Assembly: GCA_905221605.1 (NCBI GenBank)
Contig: CAJNDS010002413.1
Span: forward strand, 404,001 to 468,000
DNA length: 64,000 nt
Source of the DNA: Symbiodinium natans
Lineage: Eukaryota > Sar > Dinophyceae > Suessiales > Symbiodiniaceae
Direction of reading: 5' to 3'
Positions 30,937-43,067 of the stretch are shown piece after piece. Each line of letters begins with the position of its first letter. Within the stretch, counting starts at the first letter, position 1. The notes under the pieces were generated by a model that ran no database searches, had not been told where the DNA came from, and saw only the letters and a program-made list of their open reading frames with translations. The position numbers and the translations under genes were made by a program.

Positions 30937-32036
30937 CTGCGGGAGCTTAGGGTTTAGGGTTTAGGGTTTAGGGTTTAGGGTTTAGGGTTTAGGGATTTTG
31001 GGGTTTAGGGATTTTGGGGTTCAGGGGCCTAGAGTTTATGGGCTTAGGGATTTTGGGGTAGGGTTTAAAGTTTAGGAGTCAGGGTTTAGGGGTTTAGGGG
31101 GTTAGGATTTTAGGGATTGAAGGTTTCAGGGTTTTTTAGGGGTTGAGGGCTTGGGCTTTGGGTTTGGGGTTTTGGGTTTGGGGGTTTGGGGGTTTGGGGT
31201 TTGGGGTTTGGGGTTTGGGGTTTGGGGTTTGGGGTTTGGGGGATTCGGGGTTTTGGGTTTTGGCCTTACGGTTTCGGGCTTGGGGCGTTTAGGGTTTTGA
31301 GTCTTGGGGTTGATGGCTTTGGGCCATGGAGTTCAGTACCCCTTAACCACGGAACATCCCTTGAAGATGATAGGCTAAGAAAAGCTTCCTGGATGAAGGG
31401 ATTGTTGGGAGTCCCCTCCCCCTGCTGCGCATGACCTTTGTTTCGGCCAATTGCATGGTTTAGGGTTTAGGGTTTAGAGTTCACCGGGTTCACCCAAAAA
31501 CAAGCTTGCCCCAGGAAACAGAATGCAAAATGCAAGGTGGGGGTTTGGGGAGTTGAAGGCAGCAGCTTAGGGCCTAAGGCGCCGAAGGCTTAGGGCTTAG
31601 GGTTTGGGGCCTAAGGCTTGGGGGCTTGGGGCTTAGGGTTTAGGGCTCAGGGTTCTCAAGGTTCGAGGATCGTGGGGGTCGAAGGGCTGTTCAGGCAAAG
31701 CTTCTACGTGCCACTTCGGGGAGTTTTGTGATTTTTTTGGTCTCGCGACTTAGGGTTCTGGGGCGTAGGGGTTCGGGTTTCGGGTGCTGGGACGCTTTGA
31801 GGTTTTGGGGTTGGGAAGTTGAAGATTTGGGGTGTCTGCGCGCAGGGCTGTTTCAAGGGTTTCTGTGCAGACTTGAGACCAACTAAGGCTTTGCAGAACA
31901 GCGGCCCAAACCCAAAACCCCCTTAAGAACCCCTCGTGAATACGGCTCAGGGTTTCGGCCCCCTGAACACCCTAAACCCTCGCCCTCTTCCTCCGTGCCG
32001 GTGCCTAAACCATGCAGTTTGGGCTTTGGGGTTTGC

Positions 32037-32177
32037 GGTCCTCCTCGCGAAAGACCTGCCGCCACCGCTCTAAGTCCGACATGATGTACTGCCTCAGCTT
32101 GCCGTGCTTAGGGGGGGGTTGCTTCTTGGGCTGGTCGTCAATGGTGTCCACGTGCACAGCTTCGAGTTTGAAGGCTT
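32037..32177 (-). CDS. putative exon, one of the clearest
   Basis: About 141 bp. Reads EAFKLEAVHVDTIDDQPKK and later GKLRQYIMSDLERWRQVFRE. Acceptor TTGAAAAG; the donor is probably GC (GCAAACC) after GAGGAGGACC. Composition is convincingly proteinaceous. Confidence 0.55.
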
Positions 32178-32579
32178 CTTTTCAAGTTTCAGGACGGTAG
32201 GGTTCTTGAAGTTTAGGGCTTCTTGCATCACGAGCTCCTGCCAGCATGTCTGCTCTAGCCCCAAACCCCAAACCTTACATCCCAAAACCCCAATCCCTAA
32301 ACCCCAAGCCAAACCCTCAACCCTCAACCCTAAACCCTAACCCCTAAACCCCTAAACCCTAAACCCTCAACCCTAAACCCTAAACCCTAAACCCCAAACC
32401 CTAAACCCTCAACCCCCCCAAAGCAGCCCTGGGGCCTCAACCCTGAATTTCCCCGGAGCCCAACTCCCAAAACCCTAAACCCTAAACCCTCCCTCCCCAA
32501 GCCCTCCCTAACCCTCCTGAAGCCCTCCTAGACCCTCCTTAAACGCTGGCAACCCCAGCTTTGAGGGCTTAGGCCCTTT

Positions 32580-32735
32580 AAACCTTTCAAGCCCTAAACC
32601 CTAAACCCTAAACCCTAAACCCTAAACCCTAAACCCTAAACCCTAAACGCTAAACCCTAAACCCTAAGACCTAGACCCTAAACCCTAAACCCTAAACCCT
32701 AGACCCTAAACCCTAAACCCCAAACCCTACCCTAA
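32580..32735 (-). repeat. CCCTAAA array
   Basis: About 20 mostly perfect units. Forms the start of the intron following the exon at 32738. Confidence 0.9.
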
Positions 32736-32737
32736 AC

Positions 32738-32855
32738 CCCTGCCGGGCGGCCGGAGAGGCCCTGATGTACTTTGCATCCTCGGGGGCTGAAACAGAGGCG
32801 ACGGCTGCCATTGCTCGGGCAGCGGCCGTCCCGCCATTGGGGCCTCGGCGCAAAG
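32738..32855 (-). CDS. putative exon
   Basis: 118 bp between acceptor CCTCAAG and donor GTTTAGGG. Reads AMAAVASVSAPEDAKYIRAS. A plus-strand frame (EALMYFASSGAETEATAA) is also open, but its splice signals are poorer. Confidence 0.45.
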
Positions 32856-33354
32856 CTTGAGGGTTTGGGGGCTTAGGGGGTTCGGGGTTGAGGGTTTGGG
32901 GTTTAGGGTTTGGGGTTTAGGGTTTAGGGTTTAGGGTTTAGGGTTTAGGGTTCCAGCCACTGTTTCATGAAACCCGAGAAGAGCCCCCCACGTTTGGGCT
33001 TAGGGTTTTGGGTCGAGGGTTTAGTAGGGTTGAGGCTTTAGAGTGTGGGGTTCAAGGTTCCGTCCATACGGCCCGCGCACCAGAAACGACGCCCGCGCAC
33101 CAGAAACGAACAAGAAACAAAGCCAAGCCTGGAAACTCAATTCAGAATCCAGTACTGGGAACCCTATAACCCTACGACCTAAACCCAGGTAGCCCTAAAC
33201 CCCTCAACGTCAAGCCCTTCTAACACTAAACCCTTCTAGGCCTTCAAGCCCCGGCCTTTGTAACCCCAAACCCTGATCTTATCACCCTGAACCTTGCAAC
33301 CCTAAACCCTGAAAGCCACAAGTCGCCCTTGCGACCCTGAACCCTAATCTGAAA

Positions 33355-33975
33355 GGCTAAGCCCTAAACCCCAAACCCCAAACCCCAAACCCTAGACCCC
33401 AAACCCGCAACCCCACACCCTAAACCCCAAAGCCTAACCCTCAACCACCCGAAAGCCGAAACCTGAAGTACCCGAAATCCTAAACCCCACACCCTAAACC
33501 CTAAACCCGAAACCCTGACCCCTACACCCGAAACTCTAGAACCCCAAACCCTCAACCCTAGACCCCAAACCCGGAAACCATAACCCTAAACCCCAAGCCC
33601 CAAACCCTAAACCCTAACCCGAAACCCTAAACCCCAAACCCGGAAACCGTATACCCAAAAACCCAAACCCTGAATCCTACACCCTGAACCCGAAACCCTA
33701 AACCCTACACCCGAAACCCCAAACCCTAAACCCCAAACCTTAAACCCTAAACCGCAAACCCTAACCCCAAACCCGGAAACCGTAAACCCCCAAACCCTGA
33801 ACTAAAAGCGAAACCCTAAACCCTAAACCCGGAACCCAAAACCCCAAACCCCAAACCCGCAACCCGAAACCCCAAGCCCTAAACCTAAACCCGAAACCCA
33901 ACACCCTAAACCCTAAACCCTGAACCCTGAACCCTAAACCCCTAAACCCGAAACCCTAAACCCTAAACCCTCAAC
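33355..33975 (-). repeat. 600-bp degenerate C-strand telomere-like tract
   Basis: Mixture of CCCTAAA, CCCCAAA, CCCGAAA, CCGGAAA and CCCTGAA units. An old, mutated array with no coding signal. Confidence 0.85.
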
Positions 33976-34179
33976 CGCTGACAAGCTGAGTTTTATATAA
34001 TCCAAAACATTTCTGACAGCCAAATGCTCAACTTACGTAAACCTGGAAAGGGTGGGTTGCCCCCAGCTCCCCCGGCCCGCCCCTTCTTCGGTTCAGACCA
34101 AACCCCCCCCCCCGCCCCCCCTCGCCCCCCGCCTCAATCCCGCCCCCCCCAAAAGAAAACCAAAAGTTCCAAAACAAAA

Positions 34180-34270
34180 ACTTTCGTTCAAAACAAAACG
34201 TTTCGTTCAAAACGTTTCGTTCAAAACGCTTCGTTCAAAACAGTTCGTTCAAAACGCTTCGTTCAAAACT
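34180..34270 (+). repeat. TTCGTTCAAAAC tandem repeat
   Basis: Six copies of TTCGTTCAAAAC (one TTC replaced by GTTC) at 14-20-bp spacing, all in one orientation. Confidence 0.8.
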
Positions 34271-34370
34271 TAACCCTATACAATTTCTATCAGCCCGAAA
34301 CCCTAAACCCTAAACCCCAAACCCTAAACCCTAAACCCTAAACCCGAAACCCTAAACCCCAAATCGCGCC

Positions 34371-34423
34371 CGGCTGCCCCGGGAGCTACGTAGTCGGCTC
34401 CGGCGGGGCCAAGAAGCCTGGGG
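34371..34423 (-). CDS. putative exon
   Basis: Acceptor GTCGGGCAG, probable GC donor. Minus frame PRLLGPAGADYVAPGAAG; the plus strand is also open. C-array on the left, G-array on the right. Confidence 0.35.
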
Positions 34424-34439
34424 CTGCCCGACGAAATTT

Positions 34440-34570
34440 GAGGGTTTAGGGTTTAGGGTTTAGGGTTTAGGGTTTAGGGTTTAGGGTTTAGGGTTTAGGG
34501 TTTAGGGTTTAGGGTTTAGGGTTTAGGGTTTAGGGTTTAGGGTTTAGGGTTTAGGGTTTAGGGTTTAGCG
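34440..34570 (+). repeat. TTTAGGG array, 18 perfect units
   Basis: Uninterrupted heptamers, then variants (GCTTAGG). End-of-intron side of the exon at 34371. Confidence 0.95.
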
Positions 34571-35072
34571 CTTAGGGCTTAGGGCTGAAAGTTTCGGGCA
34601 AGGCTTTTCAGGGTTTTCAGGGTTCACAGGTTTCTTTTGGGAATGGGTGGGTCCTAGGGCATTGTAAAGTTTTGGGCTTAGGGGTTTTCAGGCTTTTTGG
34701 GGTTGTAGGCTTTTTCTAGGCTTATAGGATCAGGTGGTTCATTGTGTTTGCAAAGTTTAGGGCCTTCAGGTTGTTAGGGGATTTAGAAGGCCTATGAAGC
34801 TCTGCGTGGGCTCGGTTTCTTGAAGGGGGCTTTCCCAAGGGGAGGTGTTTAGGGTTTACCCTAAACACCAAACACCTAAGCCCTAACACTAAACCCTAAA
34901 CACTACACCCCAAACCCCAATAACCTAAACCCTGAAGACTAAACCCTAAACACTAAACCCGAAAAACCTAAACCCTAAACCCCAAACCCCAAACACGAAA
35001 CACTAAACCCTAAACCCTAAAGACCAAAACTCTTAAACCCCACCCCCTAAACCCTAAAGCGCCCAACTGAAC

Positions 35073-35131
35073 CCAGCAACTCCATGTCCGACTTCCTGGG
35101 CGTCCGCGGGGCTTGGTAGCCCGGCACCGTC
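35073..35131 (-). CDS. putative exon
   Basis: 59 bp between acceptor CCTCAAG and donor GTTCAG. Reads TVPGYQAPRTPRKSDMELLG. Confidence 0.45.
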
Positions 35132-35559
35132 CTTGAGGAGATGGGTGAAAGAAAACAGACAACCAATAGAGCGTTTAGGGTTTAGGGCTTGGGGTTTTAG
35201 GGTTCGAGGGTTTGAGGGTTTTTCGTGGTTAAGGGTTTAAGGGTTTAGGGTTTAGGGTTTAGGGTTTAGGGTTTGGGGCTTTAGGGCTTAGGGTTTGAGG
35301 GTTTAAAGGTTTAAGGCTTTAGGGCTTAGGCCAAGGGCCTGAGGTTTTTGGGATTTAGGGTTTGGCGTTTTCAGGAACCCATACACCATCCGCGAGAAAC
35401 CAAACTCTCCCTCCTAACACCCCCCCGCACCCAAAAACATACTTACCATAAACCCTAAACCCTAAACCCTAAACCCTAAACCCTAAACCCTAAACCCTAA
35501 ACCCTAAACCCTATACTTACCGTAAACCCTAAACCCTAAACCCGAAACCCGAAACCTTT

Positions 35560-36115
35560 GACTGTTCCACTCCCAGAGCACAGATCCTCCGCCGGAACAC
35601 AACTCATGGTTTATATGGCTTTTCGGAGAAGAGGGAGCTTCCTAGATTAAGGATTACAGTAGTTTGGGGTTGAGGGCTTACGAAGATCATAGTACTTCGG
35701 GATAAGTTGGTGGTATATTCAGGCGTACCCTACTCTGGGGAACTACCCGTCCTTGTGTTCCAGCCGAAGGCTTTCTCGTCTACCCGGGCCAGGCACAAAC
35801 AAAATGCAAAAAAAGAGAGAAAACACATCAAAAGAATACACAAATGAATAAACATCATCCGGTACTCTGTCCCACCGTCGAAGCTGCACCGTCAGGAGCG
35901 GTAAAGCGTTACTCTCGGTGATGTATACCCTAAAAGCCCTAGAAGGCCTAAGCCCTATACGAAACCCTGTTCTTAAACATTGGTAGCCCAGTAACCATCT
36001 TATAATAAGGGCACACTTTTTTGGGTTGGTCATTTTAAGGGAAGCCAGAACCCAAAAAATGGTAAAGGGTAGCTTTTACCTGGGAGTCCAAGACAAGAAA
36101 ACATCGAAGGTCACC
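35560..36115. other. complex sequence without a clear gene
   Basis: A 96-codon minus frame (35743-36033) has unremarkable composition and no motif. The Phe/Tyr run in it comes from an AAACA-rich segment. Confidence 0.3.
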
Positions 36116-36581
36116 CTAAACCCTAAACTTTGAACCCTGAACCCTAAACCCTGTAAACCCTAAACCCTGAGTAGTGTGTCGAATCTTGAGGCGGCCGAGC
36201 GGCCGAGGAGGCTTGGGGCCTTTCAGCAGGTGCACGTTGGGAAGAATGCCCGGGTGTTCCTCCGGATTGTCGGACTCATCCATGGCGAGAAGAACCCTGA
36301 CCCTCAGGCTCAGGAAAGCGATTCCCCCTGTATCCTGCACAGGGTATGCAAGGAGAGTCCTGGGACGTTGAAGACTAGGAGCTTGCGCTACTGACAATGC
36401 CCACTGCGACTTAGCTACGGTGTACTTTGTGAGGCCACGTGCTTTGGCGCCTCTACATGCATCTGGATCAAGAAGACGGCAGGCGCATGCTGTCCTCAAG
36501 CCCTGAACCCCAGAAACCCCAAACACCCCAAACCCGACAACCCTAAAACCTAAACCCCTAAACGCAACAACCCTAAACCCC

Positions 36582-37014
36582 TTTCTTTAGTTTCTTGAGC
36601 CCGTTTTGTCAAAAAGTCTTCTTGGGTTCTTTAAATGACCTGTACAGTCGTTTGGTTTTGGGGATTCTGTGGGCTATTCTTACTGTGGGGTTGGGTCTTG
36701 GTACTTTAGGGGTCTTAAGATTTAGGGTTTAGGGTTTAGGGTTTAGGGTTTAGGGTTTAGGGTTTAGGGTTTAGGGTTTAGGGTTTAGGGTCTAGGGTTT
36801 AGGGTTTAGGGTTGTAAGTAGAGCTATACTTGGGTGATGAGCACCATGAACCTCCAAGTACCCTGCAGAAATCCTTAAACCCCTAAAGTACCAAGACCCA
36901 AGCCCAACAGTAAGAAGAGCCCACAGTCTCCCCAAAACCAAACGACTGTACAGATCATTTAAAGAACCCAAGAAGCCATTTTTGAAAAAACGGGCTCAAA
37001 AAGCTAAAGAACTA
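36582..37014. repeat. long inverted repeat with a TTTAGGG loop
   Basis: Left arm 36582-36722 and right arm 36875-37014 are reverse complements at roughly 90% by eye over about 140 bp (for example TTTGAGCCCGTTTT, TTGGGTTCTTTAAATGA,CTGTACAGTCGTTTGGTTTT in one arm and their complements in the other). A TTTAGGG array (36720-36812) lies between the arms. Confidence 0.8.
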
Positions 37015-37327
37015 TAGATGATTTGAAAAGCCCAAGAAGCCTTTTAAACAACTTGATAAACATGTCTTTAAAATATCTTTACAAAAAAACACCCCAACAG
37101 TAGCGAGAGGGGCATCGTGTTTGAGGGTTACGGGTTGGAGAGTTTGAGGGCTTGAGGGCTTAGGGTTTGAGATTTTGGCTTATATGCTTCAACCTCAACG
37201 GGTAAACAGGCGAAGGACTTCGAGCCACACCCTTTTTTCATGTGCCCATGGGCGCCAGCAGAGATGCAGATGAGTTCCGCGCCTGGGGGGCTATTGCAAT
37301 TATTGGCTTGGCTGCTGCAAAATATTC

Positions 37328-37433
37328 ACTGTTGGTTAGGAGGGAATGGGGGGATGAGGTACCCTGTATAATCCCTTGAAGGGTATATGGTAGGGCCCCT
37401 AATTCCCTCCTTCCCTGCTAACCAACAGTAAGA
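37328..37433. repeat. short terminal-inverted-repeat element
   Basis: ACTGTTGGTTAGGAGGGAAT at the left mirrors TTCCCTCCTTCCCTGCTAAC then CAACAGT at the right. ATTGGCTTGGC occurs near both outer flanks. Confidence 0.5.
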
Positions 37434-38394
37434 CTAAATGGCAAAACATTGGCTTGGCATTGCTGCGCAATGCCCAGCAACCCACTCCGAAGAAAACCTC
37501 CGGAGGGCGCTTGGTGCCCTCTCTAAATGATGGTCCTTTTTGGGCTTTGCTATTATAACCCTAAACCCTAAACCCTAAACCCTAAACCCTAAACCCTACA
37601 CCCAAGCGGTACCCAAAAAAGACCATAATATGGAGGGCTGACCATGAAAAAATTTGGGGGCTGTGCTTGGAAGGTTTAAAGGACGGCCAACGGTGAATTT
37701 ACTTCAAGCAAGCAACACCTGTGTCCCAACCTTCTTGAAGGCCCGCACCCCTAACCTTAGGGTTTAGGGTTTGGGGTTTAGGGTTTAGGGTTTAGGGTTT
37801 AGGGTTCAGGGTTCAGGGTTCAGGGTTTAGGATCCCTAAACCCCTAAACCCTAGACCCCTAAAACCCTATCCCTCCCTAAACCCCTAGATGCCTTGAACC
37901 TTCCAGCAAGAGACTCTCCAGAGGTAAAAGAGCACTTGGAGGTTAACCTCCAAGCGCAAGAGCCTCACAAAGGCACCCCCGCAAGAGGGCCTCACAGACC
38001 GACGGAGGCCTGGGAAGGAGGGTTGTTTTGGCTTAGGGTTCAGAGTTTGAGGCTTAGGGTTTCGAGTTTAGGGGTTCGGGGTTTAGGGTTTAGGGTTTAG
38101 GGTCTGGGGTTTGCGGTTTAGGGTTCAGAGTTTGAGGCTTAGGGTTTCGGGTTTAGGGGTTCGGGGTCAGGGTTTAGGGTTTAGGGTTCAGGGGGTAGTT
38201 TTAGGTTTTCAGAACCAATCAACAACCAAGTAATATCAACCAACAATTCATTAATAATTTAATTAGTCATATGATTAATTAACCCAAATTAATATGGAAG
38301 GAGGGTTTAGGCTGTTAAGGTGTGCTTTCGGGGTTTAGGGCTTAGGGTTTAGGGTTTAGGGTTTAGGGTTTCGGGACCCCCCGAAAAAAAATCC

Positions 38395-38495
38395 AGGGCC
38401 GGGCGGCCACGCACATCAGCGAGAGCGACAGCACCAAGCACAGGGCCGCCACCAAGGTGAGGAGCTTCTGGGGCTTACTCTTGCCGCGCAGCTCC
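38395..38495 (-). CDS. putative exon encoding a membrane helix
   Basis: Classic acceptor CTGCAG/GAG. Reads ELRGKSKPQK, then LLTLVAALCLVLSLSLMCVA, a textbook hydrophobic helix after a basic segment. Donor unclear (GTGCGTGG inside, or GC). Confidence 0.5.
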
Positions 38496-38944
38496 TGCAG
38501 GTTTTTGCCCCAAGGCTTTTGGATCCCTTCTATGTGGGTTCGGCTGCGGCCTCTATGGCTTGCATGGCTTTTAGGGCGGGGCAAAACACCCCCTGAAGCC
38601 TAAACACAAAACTCCAAAAGCCCCTAAACCTTGAATCCTAAACTCCTGACCCCTAAACCCTAACCCCATAAACCCCCTGAACCCCTAAACCGTTGAACCC
38701 CCCAAATCCCTGACTCTTACGCTGCGTGGTCTCAAGAACCAAGAGGGACCACCCCCATGGCTGTCGTCTCTTTGAGCTTCGACATGGAAGGGCATGTGGT
38801 GTAGGGTTTAGGGTTCAGGGTTCAGGGTTTAGGGTTTAAGGTTTAGGGTTTAGGGTTTAGGGTTTAGGGTTTAGGGTTTAGGGTTTAGGGTTTAGGGTTT
38901 AGGGTTTAGGGTTTAGGGTTTAGGGTTTAGAAAACCCTAAATAC

Positions 38945-38989
38945 AACCGAGGCGCTGGAGCCCATGGTCGAGGCCGCTGCCTTTTTCTT
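38945..38989 (-). CDS. putative short exon
   Basis: 45 bp, 15 codons, between acceptor GGGAAG and donor GTATTTAG: KKKKAAASTMGSSASV follows (first K before the junction). The internal ATG-GGC (MGSSASV) would suit an N-myristoylated start. Speculative. Confidence 0.3.
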
Positions 38990-39002
38990 CTTCCCGCCTC
39001 GG

Positions 39003-39176
39003 CTTGTGTTTAGGGTTTAGGGTTTAGGGTTTAGGGTTTAAGGTTTAGGGTTTAAGGTTTAGGGTTTAAGGTTTAGGGTTTAAGGTTTAGGGTTTAGGGT
39101 TTAGGGTTTAGGGTTTAGGGTTTAGGGGTTTAGGGTTTAAGGTTAGGGTTTAGGGTTTAGGGTTTAGGGTTTAGGG
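39003..39176 (+). repeat. TTTAGGG/TTTAAGG mixed array
   Basis: Alternation of TTTAGGG and TTTAAGG dimers at 39035-39095, a higher-order 14-base unit. Confidence 0.9.
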
Positions 39177-39179
39177 TCC

Positions 39180-40650
39180 GCCGACCCTGGCGGCGTGTTG
39201 GATGGGAAAAGGAGGTGAAAACTTCCCTCTTTCTGGGTAGGGGGGGGTACCCCCCCAACGTTTCATAGAGGCTCAAGCAAATCAACTTTTGGCATCCTTT
39301 GAGCTGACGAGCACGTTTAAACCTTTCAACTATGCTCCAGCGGGGTCGGCGGCTTGAGCCGGAGGCTCTTAAATCCGGCCCCCGTGCCGCCCGTGGTCCA
39401 GGGCGGAGCCCGCGTCGCACTAAAGCACTAGCGTTAAGGGGCGAGCGCCCGAGCCGCCGACCCCGCCCAAAATTGCTTCAAATTCGCGCGGGGCCCTTCG
39501 GGAGGCCTCCAAAACGGCATCCAAGGGGACGCAACGCGCGGTGGTGCGAAAAGCACGAAAACCTCGTAAAAATCATGGGTTTTTGCGAAAAACCGAGGCC
39601 ACAAAACACCTGCAGCACCCCATTAAACCCTCACGGGCGCGCATCATCGGCCCTAGCTTTTCACATGGGGCGCGCGCCAGGCCGAAACCACGTTTTTCAA
39701 GGTTTGGGGGGGGTACCGGAAGCCCAAAACCAGGCGAGCATCATGAGCATCAGCAGCCCTGGCCCGCGGGCCCAAGGCAATAAAAAACGCTGAAAAACGC
39801 TGAAATCACCGTAAATACCGTGTTTTTATGAGGTTTTTCACGCGTGCCTCCGACCCCCACCCCTGTTGCCCTTGACCCGCCCCCAAAGTGCGCATCATCG
39901 AAACCCACGTCCGGGGGGGGGTCTGCTGATGCTGCTGATGCGCGGGGTCCGGGCGCATCATCGAGCCATCGCTTCTCTTGGGCTTCGTGGGGGGGTCCGG
40001 GCCCACGGCCCAGAGACCCAGCTGATGCTCATGATGCTCGGTTTGGGGGGGTGTTCCAACAGCAGAAAACCTCGTAAATACCGAGTGTTTTGTGGGTCCA
40101 CGTAAAAACGCCCCTAAAATCGCTCATTTTACGCGCTCGAACGGCTTCGTGCCTACAAAACACCCGAACAGCAGGACCCCGAATGCCCTTAAGGGCATTC
40201 GGGGTCTTGCTTTTGGGGGTTTCGTGGGCACGCAAGCGTTCAAGCACATACAATCGGCGTGTTTAAGGGGGTTTTGGATGGCCTGGGGGAGGCCGCTGAT
40301 GCTCATGATGCTCCCTTTCCTGGGTCCCAAAAGGCTTCCCAAGCCAAAAAACACGTGTTTACAGCGTTTTCTGAAGGTTTTTCGAAGGCAAAACGCATGC
40401 ATAGAATGCTTTTAAGGCCCCCAAACCAACCCCACTGATGCTCCTGATGCGGGTGCGCGCGCGCGCGCGCGGCGCGCGCGCGCGCGCGCGCCGGGGGGGG
40501 AGGGGGGGGGAGGGAGGGGGGGCGAAGGCAGGAGAAAGAGAGACAGAGAGAAGGAGAGGACAAAGACACGGGAAAGAGAAGACAGTGCCAAGGTTCAAGG
40601 TTTCGTGCTTTGGGGGGCGGGGGCCGGCCCGTGCCGCTAGGCCTGAAATT
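39180..40650. other. GC-rich locus with GCATCATGAGCATCAGC modules
   Basis: Lacks telomere-like repeat. Exact GCATCATGAGCATCAGC at 39738-39754; its reverse complement at 40021-40037 and 40295-40311; near matches at 39891, 39924, 39953 and 40434. Contains GTAAATACCG(A/T)GT segments (about 39812, 40075), a perfect inverted repeat CCCCGAATGCCCTTAAGGGC (from about 40178) and an alternating CG run (40451-40491). Open frames on both strands have no motif. Confidence 0.6.
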
Positions 40651-40689
40651 TAGGGTTTAGGGTTTAGGGTTTAGGGCGCAAGGTTTCAG

Positions 40690-40830
40690 AGATATTCTCT
40701 CAAGCTGAAGATCTCATCGATGGGTGGAGCCCTCGCACAGGAAGTGCCAGAAGCGAGCCTCTGCTCTACAAGTGCAACAGCGCAACTGGCAAGGACGCTG
40801 GTTGAAGGTCTCGCAGGGTAGATAAGGCTT
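40690..40830. CDS. possible exon, strand uncertain
   Basis: Both strands are open: plus EIFSQAEDLIDGWSPRTG, minus CARAPPIDEIFSLREYL. Splice signals do not decide. TTTAGGG lies on both sides. Confidence 0.25.
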
Positions 40831-41151
40831 AGGGTTTAAGGTTTAGGGTTTAGGGTTTAGGGTTTAGGGTTTAGGGTTTAGGGTTTAGGGTTTAGGGTTT
40901 AGGGTTTAGGGTTTAGGGTTTAGGATGTAAGGTCTAGCGTGATTCCTTCTACTCTACAAGTCCTGCTCGACCGGACATTGGGGGGCCCGGGGTTAGGGCT
41001 ATGGCGTCATTGGACCTGCATGGACCAAATTCCAACACCCAACAGCCGTTTAAGCCCTACAAACACATAACCCGCCTCCCCCCTCCCCAAAGCCCTAAAC
41101 CCTGAAACCCCCCCCCTCAAACCATAAGCCCTAAACCCAAGGCCTAAGCAG

Positions 41152-41243
41152 CCCCCTCCTTGAAAACGACCACGCCCATGATGATGGAGAGTAGCAGGCT
41201 ACTGGTACCGAACATGAATCCCACCGCCTCCCGGGAGATGTTG
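41152..41243 (-). CDS. putative exon, membrane protein
   Basis: Acceptor CTAAAAG. Reads AVGFMFGTSSLLLSIIMGVV then VFKEGA, a transmembrane helix with a pattern seen in drug/metabolite-type transporters (weak resemblance only). The donor is GC or GA. C-array on the left, G-repeat on the right. Confidence 0.5.
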
Positions 41244-42208
41244 CTTTTAGGGCTTCTTGGGCTTAGGGTTGAGGACTCAAGGGCCTCTCAAGGCTTTCCA
41301 GGCGAGGCTTGCAGGGTCCATAGGGGTCTTATAGAGCTAGTCAAGGTTTATGAGGCTTGTGGGGTTTTATGCGTGTTGGGGCTTCTGCAGGTAAAACCCT
41401 CAACCCTGAACCCTAAACCCTAAACCGCTTTTGGTTGACCTAGGCTTCTGGGCTTCAAGGTTGCTAAGGCTTGTGGAAATTTACTGAAAGGAGTTTACAG
41501 TTCCCGCAGCCCTCACTTCTGGAGCCAGGGTGGGGCAAGGCTTGCTGCCAAAAACCTGCAAACAAGCAAACACTTCCCGAATATCCTAAACCCTAACCCT
41601 AAACCCCAAACCCTCGACCCTAAACCTTAAGAACCCTGCTTAGGGTTTTGGGTTTAGGGTTTAGGGTGGTTTAGGGTTTAGGGTTTAGGGTCCATGCGTC
41701 AAGGCTTAGGGTTTAGGCCTTGGGTCGCTGTGGTAATTCGTACATTCCTTCAAGTTTCAGGCATCCTAAACCCGAAACCCGAAGCCGTAAGCACATCCCT
41801 GCCGTAGCTCAATATCTACCTGGTTTGGCCTTTCAACCCTTTGAAGCATACTTACCAAAAAAAAAAAGGGAAGAATCCCGTACAAACCCAAGCAAGGAAG
41901 ATGTTAAGTATCACACGGGAGTAACCTAGGAATAAAAAGGGTGCCCCTTTTTTGGTTTTAAGGGGACTATAAAGGAGCCCCGACCCTAAAAAGATGAAAA
42001 AAAGTGGCCTACTCCCGGTCCTAGGATTGCTGCTGCAGATTGCTTCTAGCTGGAAACCCATAACCCATAACCCATAACCCTAAACAATAAGCCCTAAACC
42101 CTAAGCCCTGAACCCTAAACCCTAAACCCTAAACCCTAAACTCTAAACCCTAAACCCTAAGCCCTAAACCCTAAACCCTAAACCCTAAACCCTAAACCCA
42201 AACCCTAC

Positions 42209-42243
42209 TGGAAGTGCCGCAGTCTGGTGCTTCTTTGGGGAGG
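42209..42243 (-). CDS. putative short exon
   Basis: 35 bp between acceptor CCCTCAG and donor GTAGGG. Reads PPQRSTRLRHFQ. Confidence 0.35.
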
Positions 42244-42404
42244 CTGAGGGCTTCCGGCTTCTCGGGCTCAGGCTTAGGGCTGCGGAGAGGGCTTAGCCCA
42301 AAACCCTAAACCCCAAACCCCAAACCCTAAACCCTAAACCCTAAACCCTAAACCCTAAACCCTAAACCGCAGTTGGGTGTTTCGGGTCAAGGCTTGGAGC
42401 TCAC

Positions 42405-42429
42405 CTGGCCTTGGACACCACAGGTGAAC
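42405..42429 (-). CDS. putative microexon
   Basis: 25 bp between a strong acceptor (CCCTTGTGTCCCGGCACAG) and a strong donor (GTGAGCTC), the most consensus-like splice pair in the window. Confidence 0.35.
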
Positions 42430-42609
42430 CTGTGCCGGGACACAAGGGTGCCGAGGTGGATTTGAGAACATGTTTTAGGGTTGAGGGTTTAGGGTTTAGC
42501 GTTCAAGGGTTTGGGGTTTGGGGTTTGGGGTTTAGGGTTTAGAGTTTAGGGTTTAGGGTTTAACCTCCCCTGGAGGAAGGTTTAGGATTTAGGGTTTAGG
42601 GTCGAAGCT

Positions 42610-42680
42610 ATCCGGGTTGAGGTAGGACAGCGCAACTACCATCAAGACGTTGGTGCGGCGTTTTACGCGTTGGGGGAGAG
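42610..42680 (-). CDS. putative exon, hydrophobic
   Basis: Reads KRRTNVLMVVALSYLNPDS. Edges not resolved; a GC donor is possible at GCTTCG. Confidence 0.35.
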
Positions 42681-43067
42681 GCGACCGTGCTTTAGCATTT
42701 TTTCAATAAGACGTGGCGATCCTTGATGAATTGGGACCACTCCTGCTACCCCAAAACGGGGAGGGAAGAGGGGGGCGGGCACGCCAAACCTGGTAACTCA
42801 ATGCTCAAATCTCCACGTCCAAAGTTTGCGCTGTTCGTTGCCGACCGCAAATCCGCGCTTAGAGCTCTCCTGCGCAACAAGTGCGCCTAACAATTCAAGG
42901 GTTCAGCAAGCTCCCCTTGAACCCCGAACCGATACATTTGGTTTTATGTTTGGGGTGGATGGTTTCTAGGGTTTTTTGGGGGGAGGTTTTTTACACTTCC
43001 GGGTTTGCAGAGTGTCGGATTCAGGGCTGAGGGAACTAAACCTTGAAGCCCCGAATTCCCTGCCTAC

